DNA from: Plazaster borealis
Taxonomy: Eukaryota > Echinodermata > Asteroidea > Forcipulatida > Labidiasteridae
Length of the DNA stretch: 64,000 nt
Assembly (NCBI GenBank): GCA_021014325.1
Contig: CM037472.1
Coordinates: 24,165,063-24,229,062 of the forward strand
Direction: 5' to 3'
Of the stretch, positions 12,501 through 22,945 are shown one piece after another; position 1 is the stretch's first letter, and each line of letters starts with the position of its first letter. The notes under the pieces are model-generated. The model made no database searches. It saw nothing but the letters and a program-made list of their open reading frames with translations, and was not told the origin of the DNA. A program made the translations under genes and the position numbers.

Positions 12501-12992
12501 TTTAGAAAAGGGAATCCTTGTGAAAAATTATGATTTAGTCTTTGTACTTTTTTATAGTAGGCAAAACTAGGCCTACAAACAACATAATTGCCAGTTCCAG
12601 TTGTTATTCTCAATCGACAAATGTCTTCAAAACTGGCATTGATGACTATCTCACCAAAAACATTTACATGTATAGCTTTGCAGTATGCTCACCACAGGAT
12701 ATATGGAAGTAATATAAGTACCGTTACTTCATTTCTGCTTTGCACATTGACTTTGCTACTCCCACTGCATTCAGTACTTTTTTTGCAGTAGGTTTTTGTT
12801 TGAATATGGATGGGCGTTTTATAAGGCTGCATTTAGCCTTCAATATACAGAGCCCGAATCTATAGGTATACAGGTATACAGCCTGTATTAGTGTAGCCCT
12901 GGTAGGATGTCAGTCTCCATTGCACTGCCACTATGTAGCGTCCCCCAATGCTTTACTCTTATTTAATATCCTGCTCACATTTCCTCTTGCAG

Positions 12993-13061
12993 GAAAAATA
13001 CGGTAGACGCCTCATGAGTAATGGATTGTCGCAGCATCTGTGAATGTCTGACCTCTGACCC
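12993..13061 (+). promoter_or_regulatory. 5' UTR with two short upstream ORFs
   Basis: The exon begins after a pyrimidine-rich acceptor (ttcctcttgcag) at 12993. Before the main start it carries two short upstream ORFs: 13014-13043 (10 codons including stop) and 13044-13058 (ATG TCT GAC CTC TGA). Both end before the main ATG at 13062. Short uORFs of this kind often lower translation of the main frame; that effect is inferred here. Confidence 0.6.
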
Positions 13062-16000
13062 ATGATGGGAAGTACACCGAGCTCACCGAAGAACAAACAA
13101 CTCAAGAAGGCAGAGGAGGTTAATGGGACGATGAACAATAACAATGAAGAGGGAAGCGTTGATCCGCCCACACAAAAGGCAGCAGGAGATGGCGATGCTG
13201 ATCTGGTAAGTACTTGTTAGACATCTTATCAATTTGAGCCATTACAAAACACAGTGATTCTCAAAAGCTCATTTCCCGGGAATGTTTTTTGTGCAGCAGC
13301 CGATTTCACAAAACTTTACACAACTGTGTTAGTCCAATATATTTGGTTTGCGGTAACACCATGTGGGTATCTACTTGCCAGGTAGAGTTTGTTCTTAGAG
13401 AACTGTCTTGCTTAATTTACTACCACGGAGTAGATTGTTCGGGTGTTCGGGAGACTTCTCAGTTCTGAAAAGAACTGTCCTGTTTATTAACTATTACCTG
13501 GGCGGAAGGTATAGAAATAGGCTGGGACTACTACTATAGGCTGGGACTACTACTTTAGTAGGTAATAGTTAATAAACAGGACAGTTCTTTTCAGAACTGA
13601 GAAGTCTCCCGAACACCCGAACAATCTACTCCGCGGTAGTAGAATTAAGCAAGACAGTTCTCTAAGAACAAACTCTACCTGGCAAGTAGATACCCACATG
13701 GTGTTACCGCAAACCAAATATATTGATACCTCACCATGCAATGCCTCAAATCCTATATGTGTTAGTCCACTTGTGCAAGATTTCTTGCGTTAGTGGTGTG
13801 CAACTTACGCAATAAATGTTGCACAAGTTGACTTACGCAGTTTCGTAAACTTTTGAGAAATTGGCGGCAGATCATTTTCTATCACTTTTTTTTCTAATCC
13901 CAAAATATGAGACAGTTTGGTTTATTGCGATTTGCCAGGTGAGGATGCAATTGCACGTATAACAGGGTTCTTCCCGTGCACAAGCTAGCCTGTCGGACTA
14001 ATATGCGCAAATTACGGGCCGTAAAGATAAAACCATTTAGAATGCCCCAGATTGTACAGTAGGGCTTTTAACACCAAAGATAAACACCTTGTTTCAATTC
14101 AGCGACAGCGTGCTTAGGCCAAACTTCAAAAAGTTTGGGTCATGAGAATGACATAGAGTTTTGAAAAAATCCTGTTGAGAACTCTGTAATAAGAATTTCA
14201 CATTTCATGACTATCTCACTTCCTCTGGGGTCGCCATTGAATCAGTGCAGTGAATTATGATGACTCTAACATCTCAGGAACATCTTTTGACTCATAATGG
14301 GGTTTAAAGGGGGAGGCTGTATCTTATGACATTGGCAAAGTGATGTTATACGAATTAGTTTGGTTGAATTTCACAGGCCGAGAAAAAAGAAGATGGAGAA
14401 GAGGCACCCGATAAAGATACCATCGAGGAGAAAATGAATAAAATTGCCGAGTGCTTGTCTTACTTAAAAACTGTGGACGACTTCGCAGCAGAGGAATGTT
14501 GTCAGAAATTCGCCACTCTGGGAAAGCTGTCGACCAACAGAGCAAATCGTCTCCAGCTGGGAAAGTATATGGTAGAGCAAGGGTTTGGCGAACTGTACCT
14601 GCCGATTCAACAGAATCTGTACACTCATGATTTATTCAATAAAGAGAGTGAGGACACCCAACGTAAGCAGGCTTTGATTAACCTGAAGAAAATGCGGATG
14701 TCTTACTGGAACTACACTGATAGCGTAGAGGAGCTTTGTGTGGTACTCGGACAGACTGGCGCCTTAGAGGCTTCCATTAAGGAGCTCTCCAACCCAGCTT
14801 TGAACTACGACCAGTTGAAGAATGAAAGTAGGAGGCATGTTGTACGAGGCGTTCTGGGTATACTGAGTAATGCCATCCGATTGTGCGGGGACAACCGTGA
14901 GATTTACCGCAAGGCTGGAGCTGTGGAGATCCTCAGTAATCTCATGAAGTGTACCTTCCTCATCATTCGTGTTCAGTGTTTGCTCGTCTTGTCCTACATC
15001 ATCACAGAGGAAGAGAGTGAAAAGATCACAGCTACGGATGGCTCCATTGACTTTCTGCTGACATTAGTTAAAGAAGCACTGAAGACGAAAGAACACAAGA
15101 CCAAAAGGTAGGTTTATTACTGAGAATTGGAAAAATTAACCAGCATTGAAAAACAAATTTAACTCAGTTTTCAGAGGACTAACTTTTGAATTGAAGATTT
15201 ACTTCTAACCATAAATAAGTTTGTTTAATCCAATTATCATTAAAGCTCTACTCGTTTAACTTTTTCACCCAGATACGGTTTCACTGTTGAAGAACTCATG
15301 ATTGGCATAAATAACTTGGCCTTGAATGATGAGAACAAGGTTAAGATTGTCCAGAAAGGAGGATTGGATCCTTTGGTCAAGATACTGACAGTCCACTTCT
15401 CAGATACGGAACAAGAATTGGCAGCTGGCTTAGTGTGGAAGCTGGCATTCGTGCCATCCAATCGGGCTGTTATCAAACACAACACGCCACTTTTTGAAGG
15501 TAATGCATTGATGCGACTCACCCCAACCAGTCTGTGGTTTAATAGTAGTAATAACTTGCATTGGGGATAAAGAATAATAATTTGTAGTATTTGAAACTTT
15601 GCATGGTGGGAGTACAATCAAGTGAGGTTTGCGGTGACACCATGTGCATATATCTCTTTGATAATAATTTGGTTTCACTCAACACCGATGTGTGATTAAG
15701 CACTGTGTACTCGCTTTCCCGAGCCCTGTGGAAAACAAACAATCCACAGGCATACTACTCGCGGTAAGATTCGAACCCACGACCCCTGCATTCCAGATTA
15801 GGTTAATTCTTATTCAGGCCTGATGCTTCGTTTTTGAAAGGGCGAGGGCACCAAGGCATTTTTCATTGGTTAAAAGGGCACCTCTATGAGAAAATTGTAA
15901 ATTTCAATTGGAACCTTTCAAGAGGCGCCAAGGCAATGACCAGGGGCAACAGAGGCAATTGCCTCCATGAAGTAGCAGCCCTGCTTATTCTATTTTTTTG

Positions 16001-19000
16001 TAAGCTCCATTTTTAAATAAATGTGCTAAATACACAAATCTATTGGTCTAAATGATCTCTTAGTGGCCTCAGTAACAACGCACTACTCCACCTCAATTAT
16101 TTGTTGTAAGTGCAAGACAAATGTCTACAGTTTTATAAAATACTAAACGATTTTAATTTGGTTCAAGATTTTGTTTTTTACAAGGACTATTTATCAAAAC
16201 TCAGAGATGAAATTGACTCATTTTCTGAGATCCAATTGCTGAGGAATCAATTGAAACAGTTGGTATTGTAAAATAAAAAGTGACCAACGACCTTACATGG
16301 ATACAGATGCTGAGTAGGAATTTGGGGATAAGAGCTGAAAGAAACATTTTACAAGTGTTTCTATTTGAAATAAAATAGAGGTTTCATTTGTCGTTAACTA
16401 ATGTCATGGAAATTGTCTTATTTTTTTTTTGAAATTAACTTATAATGGGAAGTAACTACTATTAGTAAACTTGCAGGTGCAACCATGTGTAAATCTCTTA
16501 TGGGAAGAGTGTTGGCTCTGAAAAGAGCCGTTGTTGTCTTGACATCTCAAACAGTATACTCCGCCCGTCAACAGGAGAAGAAGACAAACAGTGTATAATG
16601 TGTGAAATGCGATACAATTACAACGGTTCTTTTCAGAGCCAAAACTCCTCCCACCAAATTTTCTACATGGCTGTGTACCCGCAAGTTTACTGGTAATAGT
16701 TACTTCCTATTATCGAAACCGTGCAAAGCTAATTTAACATCACTAACTTACAACACTTTGTTCTGCTCACAGCTCTTACTGAACTAAGGACATGTAACAA
16801 TGCAGCCTTAAGAGAAGCTTGCACAGGAGCATTATGGGAAACCACTGAGGGCAAAATTGATTTGCCGGGGCACATTCACAGCGATGGTGGCTCGGCACAT
16901 GAGGGCGCTACAGTAAGCATCAAGCATGTGATGATTAGCTACCAATGGGACGTCCAGAAACGAATGATCATGCTGAAAGATGAATTGATATCTGCTGGGT
17001 ACAATGTATGGATGGACGTCGATAAAATGGGTAGGATTTTCATTTGCTCACAAAAATAAAGCACTTGTCACATAAATATTGGCTGACATCCCAAGAGATT
17101 TCACAAGTTTATGGATACAAATGGAGATGTATGCATGGACACTTTGTGTGTTCCTGTAATGTAAGGTTTAACCGTGGTGTCCTTGTTTTGTATTCATGTT
17201 AACGCATACAACATGACCCAATTTCATAAAGCTTGTAAGAAAAATCTTGCTTAGCAGAAACTTGTTACCAGCCCAAATGCCATAAACTGCACGTTGTTGC
17301 GACTTGTGATGCATTCATTTTTGTTTAGTGGAGAAATTTGCCAAGCATTATTTCCGAACTGCTGGTAGCTACGGCTACTGCTGTGACTGTTGCTAAGGAT
17401 GTTGCTAAGGATGTCCCATACTTCAACGCATGATGACTCAGTGATCCAGCTGTGTAGCCATAGCCGCAGCCGCCAAGAGTCAAAGCCTATAACAACAGAA
17501 GGAAACCTTAGAAGTAGGGCCTAGTGCTTCTGAAAACAATGTTGAGGTTATCATAGTGTCACTTTGCCTATCATCGAAGACGGGCTGATCTATTCAGTTC
17601 CATTCAAAATGATTACACAAATCTTCAAATACAGTTTTAATAATTTGTTTTGTACTTCAGCTGGCTTTCCTAATATTTATTTAAACAAAAATAAACACCT
17701 AGAAACAGCTTGAAATAAATCTTGTATAGACCCCTTGCATATGACATCACACTCTCAAACAGCGCCCTCACTTAGGCAAAAGGAGGCAGATCATTGGACG
17801 ATAGCTGCTCTCGGTGCGTACAAACGTGCGCGTGACCTCAGCATACCAGCAGCGTTGCGTGTTATGCAAGGGGGTCTATTAAATCTACACTGATGAGAAT
17901 CAGACTCTATGATCTTTCTAATTTTTTTATATTTTTTTGTTCACAGAGGGCGACATTCTTGGTGCCATGGCAGAGGCAGTTGAGAACTCCGCTGTGGTAT
18001 TAGTCGCTCTATCCCGCAAATATAAAGACAGTCATAATACACGAACAGGTAATATATTATTACAAAAAGACGCAAGAAACTAGTGGCGTAAGTTACTTTC
18101 ACCGTGTCCAAATGTAAGGTGGAGATGGGGGAAGAGCGATTTTCAGATTTGTGACTATGGAGGGAGCCACAATGGCCATTCCTGTTCTAGTTTCCCACCT
18201 TTGCGCACCATTGAACTGTGGGCCTACATGTCTGCTGAACCTCATCGACAGTACTTTATCAGTAGCATACAGCAACAGAGTCCAGCATTCTTCTGAAGAC
18301 GATCAGAGCATACTGATCGAAATGTTGAGCTGTCGATCACCAGAACCACAAAAACCCATAGAGAGGTTTATGTGTGTCTCTGCAAACATGACTAGATTGT
18401 ATTCCCACCATGCAAAGTTTGAAATCTTACAAAATTGAACAACAACTCCCGTTAAGGTGTATTAATTGGGCAGCTGGGGTTAGGGGTATTTCAACTCTCT
18501 GTCCACCCATGTGTGTACAGTTTGGTGCAGCTCACACATATTTGTAACCTCTTCTCCAATCCTCCAAAAAATGTTTGCGGTACTGCCCCCAAAAAAAAAA
18601 AAAAAAAAAATAATAATAATAATAATAATAATAAAAAATTAATAAATAAACAAATAAATAAATAAATACAAATTAAGTAACAAATAAATCAATAGAAAAT
18701 AATTAAATAAATAAAAATAAACATAACCAAATAAATAAACAAAATAAAATAAAGTTTGATCAATCCAGAATACCTCAAACCCTGTCAACAAGGCCCTAAT
18801 TAGGTTGGCCATCGCAGTACATATTGATCCTGTCCCTGCAGTCAAATAATTGCATTCTAGAATGATATTTTAAAGCATATTTGGAGCTTGATTCTGAAAG
18901 TCCCAAAAAAAGATTTTTGATTTAATCTTTACCTATTCATTGACTTTCTATTCTTAATGTTTGAACAGAAGCAACATATGCCTACAAGCAGAACATCCCT

Positions 19001-20266
19001 ATCGTTCCTCTACTAGTAGAGAAAGATTACTCGGCTGACGGATGGCTGGGTGCACTCGTTGGCACCCTTCTGTATTTCAAATTCTTTGAGGATGCCCAGT
19101 TGGAGCAGAATTTGCCGTATTTGATTCAAGAACTTGGGAATCGTGCTAAGGAAGGTGAGATAAGTTGAGCTAGGTGGACAGAAATTAAGGGTTTGTCATA
19201 GGACTGCGGAGACTGATGAACTATTTTTCCTTCAGTGAAATCGAAATACATGTTTGTTGTACCTTTAAAGGTAGGCTTATACTTAACATATCCAACAAAA
19301 ATGTGTACAGTTTCTATCCGAAAGCCTCCTTGTTATAAAGATAGTGATGGTAGTTAGTAAGCATCCTTCAAAATTATTTTGTCTGAAATGCCCCCATCGA
19401 TTAGAAATCAATAAAAGTATGTCAAAAATTTGGAGATTCAAATTTCCATGGTGTCCATTTGTGAATGCTGCGGCCAGAGAAGCGGTTGGTACCCGCTGTC
19501 ACCTCGCTAAACGTGGATGGATTTGACTTTCTTTATGAAAATACTGTGTCAGTTTTTTGCTGTTTTCTCAATAAGTAGACACTGTATTCAGCTGAAAGTT
19601 TCACAGGTGATTTTTATTGTATCTGTCCAGAAAATTTTGGCCATAAATCAGCATTATGTTGACTAAAACCAATTTATGACCCTACCTTTAAAGGGATTAA
19701 AAAAAAAATAAAATTCGTAGTGGAATTTTGTAATCATTTCTTTTACAAAGTGGTGAAAGTGAAAAATGGTTTGCTTCATGCCACTTCCCTTAGAAATTTC
19801 TCACAACCAGAGCCAGACTTCTTCCAAGAAGGGTTTACTTTCATTGCGGCACCCTTAGACTCTTTTCCCTTCTCATAATTTCTCCAAACAAAACCTTCTA
19901 ATCTCGTCGTAAACAAAAAGGTCAACATCATTTTATACCACAGGGGCGACTGTTGAAAAAAGTGTCATCCAGTCAACCAAGGCATCACTGACAGCAAGCA
20001 AGCCAGCGGCTTCCAACCCCACCAAAGTTGGACGGGCGGTTGTTGCCACATGGGAGAAGGACCAGGTCCAGAAGTGGCTGAAGGACAACGAGCTGACCGA
20101 AGCTCATAAGAAAATGCTGCAGTTCAACGGAGAGCTCTTGGTGCAGATGTACAAGCAGTCGCAGCGAGCACCAGAGTTCTTCCACAGCACTCTCCGACAG
20201 GAGTTGGGATTGGATTTCCTTACTATTCTGAAGTTGACGAACGCGCTGGATAAACTTATGATATGA
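13062..20266 (+). CDS. ARM-TIR-SAM protein, SARM1-related, putative NAD+ hydrolase (656 aa, 7 exons)
   Basis: Exons: 13062-13205, 14377-15107, 15273-15499, 16773-17030, 17947-18048, 18969-19154, 19944-20266. All have GT-AG borders, the phases agree, and the total is 1971 nt. Residues 1-70 are a Lys/Glu/Asn-rich, probably disordered leader with no visible targeting peptide. Residues about 75-395 are helical ARM repeats, with segments such as VRGVLGILSNAIRLCGDN and AAGLVWKLAF. Residues about 417-549 are a TIR domain: VMISYQWD strand A, a YNVWMDVDKM BB-loop region, and an AVVLVALS strand. Residues about 584-653 are a SAM domain (WEKDQVQKWL ... ELGLDFLTILKL). Glu488 in RTEATYA aligns without gaps to the catalytic Glu of SARM1, counting back from the IVP strand. 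SARM1 has the order ARM-SAM-SAM-TIR; here the TIR precedes a single SAM. NAD cleavage and a role in innate immunity or cell death are inferred from the family. Confidence 0.9.
13335..13725. repeat. long foldback element in intron 1
   Basis: The left arm (13335-13499) and right arm (13560-13725) are near-perfect inverted copies of about 165 bp. The loop of about 60 bp contains two tandem copies of AGGCTGGGACTACTACT. It has no coding content. Arm ends read CAATATATTTGGTTTGCGGT. It is related in part to the foldback at 16448-16706 (shared CACCATGTG and CTGAAAAGA motifs). Confidence 0.9.
15538..15810 (-). repeat. SINE-D copy in intron 3
   Basis: The tRNA-like head at about 15810-15755 carries the B box GGGTTCGAATCTTACC on the minus strand. 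The body includes 'cctgtggattgtttg' and the tail 'ttattctttatccccaatgc', ending about 40 bp after the exon 3 donor. The same family occurs at 30400-30560, 54537-54760, 58160-58370 and 61030-61170. Confidence 0.75.
15817..15985. repeat. GGCCTGATGCTTC-family repeat
   Basis: It begins AGGCCTGATGCTTCGT and ends around CATGAAGTAGCAGCCCT, so the termini are weakly inverted. The interior has 'aagggcacctctatgagaaa' and 'gaggcaattgcctccatgaa'. Related copies are at 6475-6610, about 6958-7440 (split), 39592-40210 (split) and 49451-49612. Confidence 0.75.
16448..16706. repeat. foldback MITE in intron 3
   Basis: The ends are GGAAGTAACTACTATTAGTA and an imperfect inverse ending ATAGTTACTTCC. Inner inverted segments are GGCTCTGAAAAGAGCCGTTG and CAACGGTTCTTTTCAGAGCC. 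It ends 66 bp before exon 4. Confidence 0.8.
17216..17345. repeat. CCCAATTTCATAAAGC-family repeat fragment
   Basis: It shares 'acccaatttcataaagc', 'cttgcttagcagaaac' and 'gttgcgactggtg'-like lines with copies at about 34310-34500, 40655-40937, 50930-51090 and 60850-61035. Complete copies have inverted ends made of AATTTCATAGAGCTGCTTA-like sequence. Confidence 0.65.
18588..18735. repeat. A-rich / AAT / AAATA microsatellite
   Basis: A poly-A run is followed by AAT trinucleotides and then AAATA-type repeats. It lies in intron 5 of the ARM-TIR-SAM gene. Confidence 0.9.
19269..19687. mobile_element. TTAA-flanked MITE (AGGTAGG ends) in intron 6
   Basis: The ends are AGGTAGGCTTATAC and the inverse-like ACCCTACC, flanked by TTTAA on both sides. 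The interior 'tatgtcaaa' and 'gtacccgctgtcacctcgct' segments match a second copy at about 50195-50712. No transposase. Confidence 0.75.
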
Positions 20267-20577
20267 GAACTGCCAAGGCATATGGTTTTCATGTGATGGT
20301 AGTGTTCACACGTAGGTAAACTGAGATTATTATCTATGCCTCTCAGGACATTACAATATATTTTTCAAGTATTCGACAAGAGTTCTTCCAACAGAAGCAC
20401 TCTCCGACAGAAGTTTGGATTGGATTTTCCTACTCTTTGAAGTTAACAAATATGCAGGATAAACTTATATGAGAACTGCCAAACCATTATTGTGTTCATA
20501 TAGTGTTCACACAAAATGTATATAAACTGAGATTCGATATATGTTTTATTTCAGGACATTACAATAAAGTATTTGAC
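20175..20577 (+). repeat. tandem duplication of the terminal exon end and 3' UTR
   Basis: A unit of about 206 bp starting AGTTCTTCCA at 20175 recurs at 20381. It covers the last 30 codons, the stop and the 3' UTR. The second copy is degenerate: it has small deletions that break the reading frame, and both end in GGACATTACAATA. Copy 1 has ACAATATA where copy 2 has ACAATAAA. Confidence 0.9.
20563..20568 (+). terminator. AATAAA polyadenylation signal
   Basis: A canonical AATAAA about 300 nt after the stop codon, within the second copy of the 206-bp tandem duplication. The equivalent site in the first copy is AATATA, so the duplicated unit supplies the best signal. Confidence 0.65.
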
Positions 20578-21030
20578 CCATAATTTTTAACTTATTTATC
20601 CCGACCCCCCGAAAAAAAAGAGAAAAAAAAGTCAATATTTTCCTATCAAATTATCAAACTTTTGTTCCCTGTCCTCAAAGTTCATACTTTCCATTCAGAC
20701 TCAAGAGTAGCTCTTCAAACCATCATTTGACTAATGAAAGGAAATGCAAGTTTATTAAAAGGACATTTTGAGTTCAATTTGATACCAACAAGTGACTTTT
20801 TTTACCAATTGTTCCTTGGAGAGAGGAAATTGGATTGAATATGTTTTGTAGACACAGGAGAGGCTGATAGTTTTGAAAGTATTTTTGTACTAAATTCACA
20901 CTGACAGGAGCTGATTGATTTGTACATTATTCTTACATTCTATGAATTCAAAATGTTTTGAAATAACCCTCAAAAATTCCTCCCATGTGAAGTGCTTTCT
21001 TCATTGAAAAACGTTCTTTTATTTTGTTTA

Positions 21031-21372
21031 AAGGTAGGGTATACCTTTGGTAAATACTCAAAAAATAAATGACCATAGAAACTTTGGTAATTACTCCAAA
21101 AATGAATGACCATAAAAACGTACTTGGTAAGAAGCACTGCAGCTGTTGATAATGTATAACATTTTGAGAAACGATTCTCTTCAAAGGAATGTGGTTTTAG
21201 AGAGAGGGATTAAAAAACATTTCAATCTGAGAAATGTTCACGAAACGTTTCTCAGACTGTGTGTTCCAATTACTGATTATTCTTCCTGCTTGGACATAAC
21301 CGCTCCAGATTGTCGGCAATATCTCAAAAACATTATCACATTTTGAAATGAAATCTTCACAGGTTAGTAATA
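21031..21372. repeat. M1 MITE, diverged copy
   Basis: Begins TTTAAAGGTAGGGTATACC and continues with 'tggtaattactc', 'gcactgcagctgttgat' and 'acattttgagaaacgattc', which match the M1 copy at 7043. The first 50 bp are internally duplicated ('aatgaccataaaa' twice). The right end has run into a SINE-C. Confidence 0.7.
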
Positions 21373-21750
21373 ATACCCAGTTCTTATATAGCACTTTTTA
21401 TCACAACCGAGGGCATCACAAAGTGCTTATTATTTTGCGTACAAGGTATGTGGAGCTATGTTCGAAATATAGGACCCATTTACTTGCATAGCACCATGTA
21501 ATGGTTAACAAGGTGCTGTGCGTAATCTGCAGCCAATCAAACCAGAAAACACTGGGGCAAAGCCCTTCTCTTAGCAATAAGTGTAACTGGGTTATTTTAC
21601 GTACATTTCACAACACACGGGACCTTTGGCTTTAAGTCCCATCCAAAGGACAAAGCAATAATGGTCAAGTGTCTTGCTTAAGAACACAAGTGTCAAGACC
21701 GGGACTCAAACCCACACTCTGCTGATCAGAATACCAGAGCTTAATTTGAG
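21371..21750 (-). repeat. SINE-C copy
   Basis: Includes 'aagtgtaactgggttatttt', 'tcccatccaaaggacaaagc' and a B box seen as 'gaccgggactcaaaccca'. The tRNA head is truncated at the right end. Confidence 0.8.
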
Positions 21751-22482
21751 TCCAAAATACATGTACATAATATGTATTAAGTTCATGAGGCCTTGAAATT
21801 TGTATTCTGAACCTTTCCTTAGAATAGAAAACACGAGTCTTAAAAAAAGGGTTGAGAAAAAGCAATTGTTCACTATGTGTAATTTTGTAGACGAAGGGTT
21901 TTTGTGCAATAACGAAACTTTCAGAAGGAGACAGTGTGTGCATTATAAAATTTATGTATACAAATTATTTACCTATGTTCTGTAAGGAACCACAGATAAA
22001 AATGTGACCACTGAAACCAAACTACAATAATGTCATTTTAACCATGTATTTTCTGCTTGGTATAGACCCTTCTCAGATGAAGTCATTATTTTATTGCTCG
22101 CCATGCTGGAGTTTTTACACGCGCACATATTACGCACTCACTTTGTGGCACTAAGCGTACGTATTGTACATTTGCGTAGTACTCCAGCATATACTCGCGC
22201 CTTGATATAGAAATGTGACATCAGTGAGAAGGCTCTATAACCACAAAGCTTGTGCATTTTAAACAAACAGGATGATATTTGATGGAAAGGTTTGCAGAAG
22301 CACCGTGTAAAAATCTCTTGAAGTGATCCAATTGTGTGTACAAAGTGTGTTTGGCACTTTCAGAGCTTACAAACTTCTGCGATTTTTACATGGCCCTTTC
22401 ACAAACCTTTGTTTATTCACCACACTTTGGTCCTGGTTCTGTGTGTGCGTGTGGAAGCTTTGTTAATGTTTTCTGCAAAATA

Positions 22483-22685
22483 CAGTCGACTCTCGCTATA
22501 ACAAGATCGCTGGGACTGGCCAAATTACCTTTTTATAACAGGAACATTGTTATAAGAGGACAGCAAAACAAAGAAACACAAAGCAGAAATGAGATTCGGG
22601 ACTTCAGAATGTACTCTTTCTTAAGCAGAACCTCTTTTTTATAACGTGCTCTTTATAACAGTGCTCTTTTAAGGAGGGTTGACTG
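22483..22685. mobile_element. pogo/Tigger-like MITE with TA duplication
   Basis: The ends are CAGTCGACTCTCGCTATAAC and the inverse of CAGTCAACCCTCC, each flanked by TA. Several 'tataacag' and 'ttataac' motifs lie inside. TA duplication and CAGTNRACYCTC ends are typical of the pogo branch of Tc1/mariner. No transposase. Confidence 0.7.
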
Positions 22686-22720
22686 TATATGTGTTTTTTT
22701 TCTTCATTTAAGCCAAAGTT

Positions 22721-22945
22721 TATAGAGCACCGAAGGTGCAAGATGGGGAACTCCGGCTGAAATGTGAAATGTGCACTGGACGCCATTTCAGTAAGCAACT
22801 CTTTTGACACAAAAGTAGGTCAATGCAATAAATTACCACTGCTCTCAGTGATCCAACAAAACATTTGCTCGCTGAAATGGCGCTTTCACGTTCCAACAAT
22901 AGATGGAGTTCTAGTTCCGCCATCTTGCGCCTTTGGTGCTCTATA
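22721..22945. mobile_element. foldback MITE, TATAGAGCACC ends
   Basis: The left end TATAGAGCACCGAAGGTGCA and the right end (inverse of TATAGAGCACCAAAGGCGCA) form inverted repeats of about 40 bp. Inner inverted segments around CGCCATTTCAG and CTGAAATGGCG continue the pairing. Confidence 0.8.

Larger units (their letters stand above)
9094..12992. other. divergent intergenic region BPNT1 / ARM-TIR-SAM
   Basis: No coding exon was recognised. The region should hold the BPNT1 promoter (immediately right of 9093) and the promoter plus a non-coding first exon of the ARM-TIR-SAM gene. The first visible exon of that gene starts at a splice acceptor, so an upstream exon must exist. Repeats here are SINE-B (9908-10035), a cluster of AAGTCATAATTATGACTT palindromes (10361-10537) and the AAATGCAACA repeat cluster (12164-12495). 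Confidence 0.55.
16773..19154 (+). other. TIR domain cassette: exons 4-6 of the ARM-TIR-SAM gene
   Basis: Exon 4 (258 nt), exon 5 (102 nt) and exon 6 (186 nt) all start and end in phase 1 and are multiples of three. Together they encode the last ARM helix pair, the linker and the entire TIR domain (residues 368-550). Glu488 is coded by a GAA split G|AA between exons 5 and 6. Later TIR features include YSADGWLGALVG in exon 6. Skipping any of these exons would keep the downstream SAM domain in frame. Confidence 0.8.

Noticed and set aside
13062..20266. Naming the gene SARM1
   Set aside because: Domain order and SAM number differ from SARM1 (ARM-TIR-SAM versus ARM-SAM-SAM-TIR), so orthology cannot be assumed; the gene symbol was left empty.
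20381..20480. An extra coding exon or second gene encoding a SAM end
   Set aside because: It is a degenerate tandem copy of the terminal exon with frame-breaking deletions and no acceptor; part of the 3' UTR.
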